Shown here in pieces: positions 6,090 to 9,033 of a stretch of 9,033 nucleotides of DNA. The number at the start of each line of letters is the position of its first letter. Position 1 is the stretch's first letter. The notes beneath the pieces are model-generated. The model was given only the letters and a program-made list of their open reading frames with translations, did not search any database and was not told where the DNA came from. This DNA is from Anaerolineaceae bacterium (lineage in GTDB: Bacteria > Planctomycetota > Phycisphaerae > FEN-1346 > JAACEH01): contig JAACEH010000066.1 in assembly GCA_011682595.1 (NCBI GenBank), forward strand, positions 1 through 9,033, written 5' to 3'. Position numbers and translations under genes: made by a program.

Positions 6090-7241
6090 TCAGACGAAAT
6101 CGGTCATCACGCTATCGGACACGGCAAGAGCCCTGGGGGTTAATCGAAGGTGGCCATCGATCATTTCCAGCATCCCAGCCCGGCTGTGCGTCTCGATAGC
6201 CTCGGCAAACAGTTCCAAGGGAGCGAAACCGGTCGTTCTGTGGAAATCTTCGATGTCCAGGCCGTCAATCATGCGGAGGCCCAGGACAGCCGTCTCACGG
6301 GCCCGCTGCTGGGGAGCAAGCTGTTCGGCGGTCTCAACCGGACTTTCGCCACGTTGCAGCCGCTTGATGTATTCTTCGACGTCCGACACGTTGATCCAGC
6401 GCCGTCCCGCAACATAGCTGGCCGCGGCCGCCCCAAGGCCAATGTAGGGCTGATTTCGCCAATAGACCATGTTGTGCCGGCACCGAAAACCGGCCCGGGC
6501 GAAGTTGGAAATCTCGTAATGCTCGTAGCCGGCCGCGCCCAGGAACCTGCGGGCCTCCTCTAACATCTCGACATAGAACTCGTCGCTGATCGGCTGCAGT
6601 TCGCCGCAAGCCACACGACGCCCCAGCGGCGTCCGCGGCGAAATCGCGAGTCCGTAAACGCTTATGTGCTCCGGTTCCAGGGCCGTCAGGGCTGCCAGGT
6701 CCTTCCGCCAGTCGGCCGGCGATTGCCCGGGCACGCCGAAGATCAGATCCAGACTCAAGTTGCGGAGTTGGCGGCCGCGAAGCGTCTCAATGGCCTCGTA
6801 AACACTGTCCGGGCCATGGGTGCGGCCCAGGGTCTCCAGCGTAGCCGGTTGCAGCGACTGAACGCCCAGGCTCACGCGGTTTACGCCGCCGCAGGTCAGG
6901 ACGTCGGCCTTTTGGCGGTCGATCGCACCTGGATTTGCCTCCACAGTGAACTCGTCAACGGTAGTGAGGTCAAAACGAGACCTCAACAGGCGGAGCAGCC
7001 GTTCCAACTGCTGCGAGGAGAGCAGGGCGGGGGTTCCGCCGCCAATATAGACGGTACGCAGCGTAAGGTGCGGAATACCCGCAGCCTCCAGCTCCAGGGC
7101 CTCCAGGTAATCGCTCAGCAACTGGTCGGACCGCGGCTCGACGGAATAGAAATCGCAATAGCCGCACTTTCGCTTGCAGAAAGGCACGTGCACGTACAAG
7201 CTCTGCGGAGTGCCATTGGCGGCAATAATTGTGTTGACCAC
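6090..7241 (-). CDS. hemW: HemW, radical-SAM heme chaperone (HemN-like)
   Basis: Radical SAM protein of the HemN-like family; HemW binds heme and inserts it into respiratory proteins rather than acting as coproporphyrinogen dehydrogenase. The 383 residues match the family. The cluster motif is C22-x3-C26-x2-C29 followed by Asp-Phe (CDF), as in HemW, whereas true HemN has CxC there. Other features are GGGTP (67-71), VEANPG (100-105), and HNMVYW (256-261), the HNxxYW motif typical of HemW. The C-terminal HemN domain is recognisable to the end (LGLRMIDGLDIEDF...). The start is a GTG at 7241, with no strong Shine-Dalgarno visible; no ATG lies between it and the SLYVHVPFC segment, where HemW proteins usually begin within 10-15 residues. 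It is often annotated as 'oxygen-independent coproporphyrinogen III oxidase'. Divergent from the FHA gene; the downstream pil operon is separated by about 550 nt and has its own leader. Confidence 0.93.
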   Translation of the reverse strand: MVNTIIAANGTPQSLYVHVPFCKRKCGYCDFYSVEPRSDQLLSDYLEALELEAAGIPHLTLRTVYIGGGTPALLSSQQLERLLRLLRSRFDLTTVDEFTVEANPGAIDRQKADVLTCGGVNRVSLGVQSLQPATLETLGRTHGPDSVYEAIETLRGRQLRNLSLDLIFGVPGQSPADWRKDLAALTALEPEHISVYGLAISPRTPLGRRVACGELQPISDEFYVEMLEEARRFLGAAGYEHYEISNFARAGFRCRHNMVYWRNQPYIGLGAAAASYVAGRRWINVSDVEEYIKRLQRGESPVETAEQLAPQQRARETAVLGLRMIDGLDIEDFHRTTGFAPLELFAEAIETHSRAGMLEMIDGHLRLTPRALAVSDSVMTDFV

Positions 7242-7262
7242 TCGGGAGGCCTTTGCTAAGGT

Positions 7263-7300
7263 CCGAAAGCATTTTCCGGATAATCAGATCGTTCTTTCGG
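7263..7300. promoter_or_regulatory. Inverted repeat in the hemW/FHA divergent intergenic region
   Basis: CCGAAAG (7263-7269) and CTTTCGG (7294-7300) are perfect inverted copies separated by 24 nt, within the 83-nt gap between two divergent starts. It could be an operator dyad or a leader hairpin of the FHA gene. No clear -35/-10 pair was found in either direction. Confidence 0.3.
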
Positions 7301-7324
7301 CCATACTTTTATCGAGGGGCTGTC

Positions 7325-7741
7325 ATGGAGCTGAAGCTCATTCTCGCCAAAGGTGAACCCAAGGGCAAGGTAATTCCAGCCACCAAGAACTCGCTGCTGA
7401 TCGGCCGCCAGGATGATTGTGACCTGGTCATCTCATCGGCCAAGGTCAGCCGGCAGCATTGTCGTATCGATATCAGCGACGACACAGCCTCCCTGGCCGA
7501 CCTCGGCAGTGGCAACGGCACCTTCGTCAACGGCCAGAAGGTCGCCGCCCCCACGCCCCTGAAGGCCGGCGACAGGATCGTGGTCGGCCCGCTGGGCTTC
7601 GTCGTCCAGATCGACGGCCTCAGCACTGCCGCTCCACTGGACGTCCTCTCCGGCATTCAGGACGACGCCGAACCGTCCCCGGCCGCCGAAGGCGATGACG
7701 ACATTATCCAACTGAGCGAAGACGACCTCCTGGACAACTGA
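7325..7741 (+). CDS. Small FHA-domain protein
   Basis: Stand-alone forkhead-associated domain of 138 residues that should bind phosphothreonine peptides in the cytoplasm, as partners of Ser/Thr kinases or in complex assembly. The domain covers about residues 3-98 and has the diagnostic residues: IGR (26-28), SRQH (42-45), and DLGSGNGTFVNG (59-70, with the conserved Gly-Thr and Asn). The C-terminus is an acidic tail (GDDDIIQLSEDDLLDN), with no membrane segment or second domain. The frame is open from 7253 (TTG), but ATG 7325 is preferred: it has GAGG about 6-9 nt upstream, and the protein then begins MELKLILAKGEPKG, which is the first strand of an FHA fold. Divergent from hemW. No kinase gene is in the window, so its partner is unknown. 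Confidence 0.9.
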   Translation: MELKLILAKGEPKGKVIPATKNSLLIGRQDDCDLVISSAKVSRQHCRIDISDDTASLADLGSGNGTFVNGQKVAAPTPLKAGDRIVVGPLGFVVQIDGLSTAAPLDVLSGIQDDAEPSPAAEGDDDIIQLSEDDLLDN

Positions 7742-7938
7742 CCACCAACCACACCGCACACCTCCCGCAACCGCAAGCCGGAGATGCCTGAAGGGGCCGC
7801 CCGCCTACCGGTGGGTAGCCGCGTTCTTGTCTTGCCCGGGCGCGGTCGGCGGCCGAGAGAGGGCCAAGCCCAGGGCCAGGAAGGCCGCGGCCAAGGCGGT
7901 GTCGATGGGCAGCCGGAAATTGCCCGGATACTGTCGGG

Positions 7939-8256
7939 GTGGCTGGACGGGCTGCCGGCCCGTGGGGCGGCGGTCGGTGTCTCGACCTGGTGATCGAAAT
8001 CGACAATCATCCGGCCATCCGGATGGTCGTCGCCGGACATAGCCGGTGCGGGGCGGCGCTGTGGGCATCGCTCCACCAGGGGCAGGACGCGGCCATGTCG
8101 TCATCCATGCAGCCGGCCACGCCCTGGCTGGCCACGCGGCTATTGCCGGGCGCTCTGGCTTCGCCGCCGGACGACATGGCCATGCTGGCCGACTTGCAGG
8201 AGTGCGTGGCCTGGGTTTGGCTCGGGGGAGCAGAAAAAAAAGAAAGGCCGGAATGA
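7939..8256 (+). CDS. Hypothetical small protein, translationally coupled to an XRE regulator
   Basis: I do not recognise a family. The 105-codon frame has high G/C at third positions. Its better part begins around residue 16 (LDLVIEIDNHPAIRMVVAGH) and ends with a helical, Ala/Leu/Met-rich stretch (WLATRLLPGALASPPDDMAMLADLQECVAWVWL) and a charged tail GGAEKKERPE. The TGA stop overlaps the ATG of the next gene in ATGATGA, a typical sign of an operon pair, which is the main reason to list it. GTG 7990 is a shorter start option; neither start has a clear Shine-Dalgarno. The GHSRCGA segment recalls the GHxxCGA loop of beta-carbonic anhydrases, but the rest of that family is absent, so I treat this as coincidence. 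An A8 tract at 8234-8241 lies near its end. It may be a spurious frame in GC-rich DNA. Confidence 0.45.
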   Translation: MAGRAAGPWGGGRCLDLVIEIDNHPAIRMVVAGHSRCGAALWASLHQGQDAAMSSSMQPATPWLATRLLPGALASPPDDMAMLADLQECVAWVWLGGAEKKERPE

Positions 8257-8510
8257 TGACACCGCAGGAGCTACGCGTCTGGCGCAAGACACGGGGGCTG
8301 ACCCAGGTCGGACTAGTTCGCCAGGTTGGCGTGGCGAGCAATACCGTTAGTCGGTGGGAGCGGGGCGATCCCGCTCCGCCGCCGCTGCTGGACGCCCCCC
8401 TTCGGGGGCTCCGAATGGTCTCGGATTTGCCCCGCCCGCGAATGCGACCCGCTCGTCCCCGCCGTCATTTCAGGCCGTGTTGTGCCTTGAGGGTCAGTTT
8501 ATCGTTCTGA
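8253..8510 (+). CDS. XRE-family helix-turn-helix transcriptional regulator (small)
   Basis: Small DNA-binding protein with a Cro/CI-type HTH. Residues 3-56 read like the family: TPQELRVWRKTRGLTQ, then VASNTVSRWERGD (recognition helix with NTVSRWERG, 30-38) and PPLLDAPLRGL. The start is ATG 8253 or the adjacent ATG 8256, with AAAGG about 5-8 nt upstream and an ATGA overlap with the preceding frame. The familiar domain ends near residue 56; the remaining 29 residues are basic and Pro-rich, do not look like the family, and run 46 nt into the end of the convergent gene. A frame change after the hairpin at 8394-8409, or simple 3' decay, is possible. In helix 2, LTQVGLV replaces the usual LTQ-x-x-LA with Gly, so activity is uncertain. 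Likely an autoregulator or an accessory (phage/toxin-antitoxin style) regulator; no target is evident. Confidence 0.7.
   Translation: MMTPQELRVWRKTRGLTQVGLVRQVGVASNTVSRWERGDPAPPPLLDAPLRGLRMVSDLPRPRMRPARPRRHFRPCCALRVSLSF
8357..8377. repeat. Perfect 8-bp inverted repeat inside the XRE gene
   Basis: GGAGCGGG, a 5-nt loop GCGAT, and CCCGCTCC. It encodes the end of the recognition helix (WERGDPAP), so coding constraint may explain one arm but not the perfect pairing of the other. Confidence 0.5.
8394..8409. repeat. GC-rich hairpin between convergent genes (possible bidirectional stop signal)
   Basis: GCCCCC, loop CTTC, GGGGGC: a 6-bp all-GC stem located at the apparent end of the HTH domain and 55 nt before the convergent gene's stop. 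Neither strand has a U tract after it, so it is not a canonical intrinsic terminator. Confidence 0.35.
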
Positions 8511-9033
8511 AAGGTCAGGATGGCGTTGGACCCGTCCGGGTTCTGATAACGAATCATTCGCGTGACCAGGTAGTGTCCTCCCCCATAGCCCGACCGGGTG
8601 ATGTCCGGCATCCAGAATTGACTTGCGGACGCTTCTATTCCGTCGTAGCCCACCAAGCGGATCACCTTGCTGTGATATATGCCCAGGTGTAGCATCCGGT
8701 ATTGGGCGAGGGTAATGCCCTTGCTGGCCTTTCGCTCGGCCGCTTGGCGTCTTTCCTCGGCGGCCGCTCTTTCGGCTTCGGCCCGCCTCTGCCAGAAGGC
8801 CTCAACCCCCCGCCGGCGGGCATCTTCCTTTTGCTGGCGGTTAAGGTCGGCCAATTGCCGGGCTCGCTCGGCGTCAACATCCTCGGCCGTCGGCCTTGGT
8901 CGCTTGGGCGGGGGCCCCGCGCGGCCTGCTGATGTCACTATAATCACCGCCAGCAGCACCGCGCCGCCAACCACGGTCACCACCAGGCCGATGCCAACTG
9001 CCCGCCGTTGTCTTTCGCGCTCTCTGGTTCTCG
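8465..9033 (-). CDS. Membrane-anchored coiled-coil protein with C-terminal DUF3862-like domain (5' end beyond the window)
   Basis: The frame stays open to the right edge, reading RERERQRRAVGIG before the valine-rich segment, so the GTG at 8983 is not the true start and the gene is cut. Visible parts (about 188 residues) are: a basic cytoplasmic end, one transmembrane helix (VGIGLVVTVVGGAVLLAVII), a Pro/Lys-rich linker, and a highly charged Arg/Glu/Ala coiled coil (AERARQLADLNRQQKEDARRR through EERRQAAERKA). Last comes a compact C-terminal domain starting GITLAQYRMLHLGIYHSKV and ending DGSNAILTFQNDKLTLKAQ, then HGLK. That end pattern (ITxxxYxxIxxG...GSN...TFQNDKLxxKxQxGL) matches DUF3862, an SmpA/BLIP-like fold seen in lipoprotein-like and membrane-anchored proteins. 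Function is unknown. Convergent with the XRE gene, whose 3' end it overlaps by 46 nt. Confidence 0.8.
   Translation of the reverse strand, partial: RTRERERQRRAVGIGLVVTVVGGAVLLAVIIVTSAGRAGPPPKRPRPTAEDVDAERARQLADLNRQQKEDARRRGVEAFWQRRAEAERAAAEERRQAAERKASKGITLAQYRMLHLGIYHSKVIRLVGYDGIEASASQFWMPDITRSGYGGGHYLVTRMIRYQNPDGSNAILTFQNDKLTLKAQHGLK

Noticed and set aside
5993..6199. 68-codon plus-strand frame with good GAGGAG 5 nt before a GTG
   Set aside because: More than half overlaps hemW antisense, the product has no recognisable pattern, and no convincing promoter precedes it. The SD match is probably chance.
7990..8100. Beta-carbonic-anhydrase-like GHSRCGA motif
   Set aside because: Only the short loop matches; the preceding Cys-x-Asp-x-Arg motif and the rest of the fold are absent, and the ORF is too short.
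7805..8341. 178-codon minus-strand frame over the XRE cassette
   Set aside because: Runs antisense through the whole HTH coding region and is dominated by Pro, Arg, Trp and Ala, typical of a shadow; only its last 40 residues look protein-like (see findings).

Overview
The window is bacterial, GC-rich, and consists mostly of chromosomal core genes with a small accessory stretch at the right end. Gene content (a type IV pilus assembly operon with a GspB-like inner-membrane protein where PilP usually sits, a stand-alone FHA protein, a GC-rich XRE cassette) would fit a Planctomycetota/Phycisphaerae-like genome. That assignment is an inference from style and no marker gene proves it.

Positions 1-5550, all minus strand: a tightly packed operon read right to left as pilM, pilN, pilO, a GspB/PilP-like gene, pilB and pilT (pilT runs off the left edge). 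Gaps are 5-16 nt, with one 4-nt ATGA overlap (pilN/pilO). The products are the cytoplasmic actin-like ring (PilM), the inner-membrane alignment complex (PilN, PilO, GspB/PilP-like) and the extension and retraction motors (PilB, PilT). PilC, PilQ and pilins are not in view.

Positions 5540-5740, the 5' leader of this operon: the minus strand holds what I read as a GEMM-I (cyclic-di-GMP-I) riboswitch aptamer at 5654-5739. It is followed by a strong hairpin at 5576-5610 and a small hairpin at 5540-5558 that has the pilM Shine-Dalgarno sequence in its loop and 3' arm. The 3' strand of the aptamer closing stem can alternatively pair over 8 bp with the loop region of the downstream hairpin, a typical switch layout. 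This would put pilus assembly under second-messenger control and is the most interesting element of the window.

Positions 5740-7241: about 350 nt without a convincing gene (possible promoter and an imperfect direct repeat), then hemW on the minus strand. Positions 7325-7741: a divergently transcribed small FHA-domain protein, 83 nt from the hemW start, with an inverted repeat between them.

Positions 7742-9033: a small plus-strand ORF of unknown function overlaps the start of an XRE-type helix-turn-helix gene by ATGA and carries an A8 slippery tract just before the junction. Converging on it is a minus-strand gene, cut by the right edge, for a membrane-anchored protein with a charged coiled coil and a C-terminal DUF3862-like (SmpA/BLIP-fold) domain.
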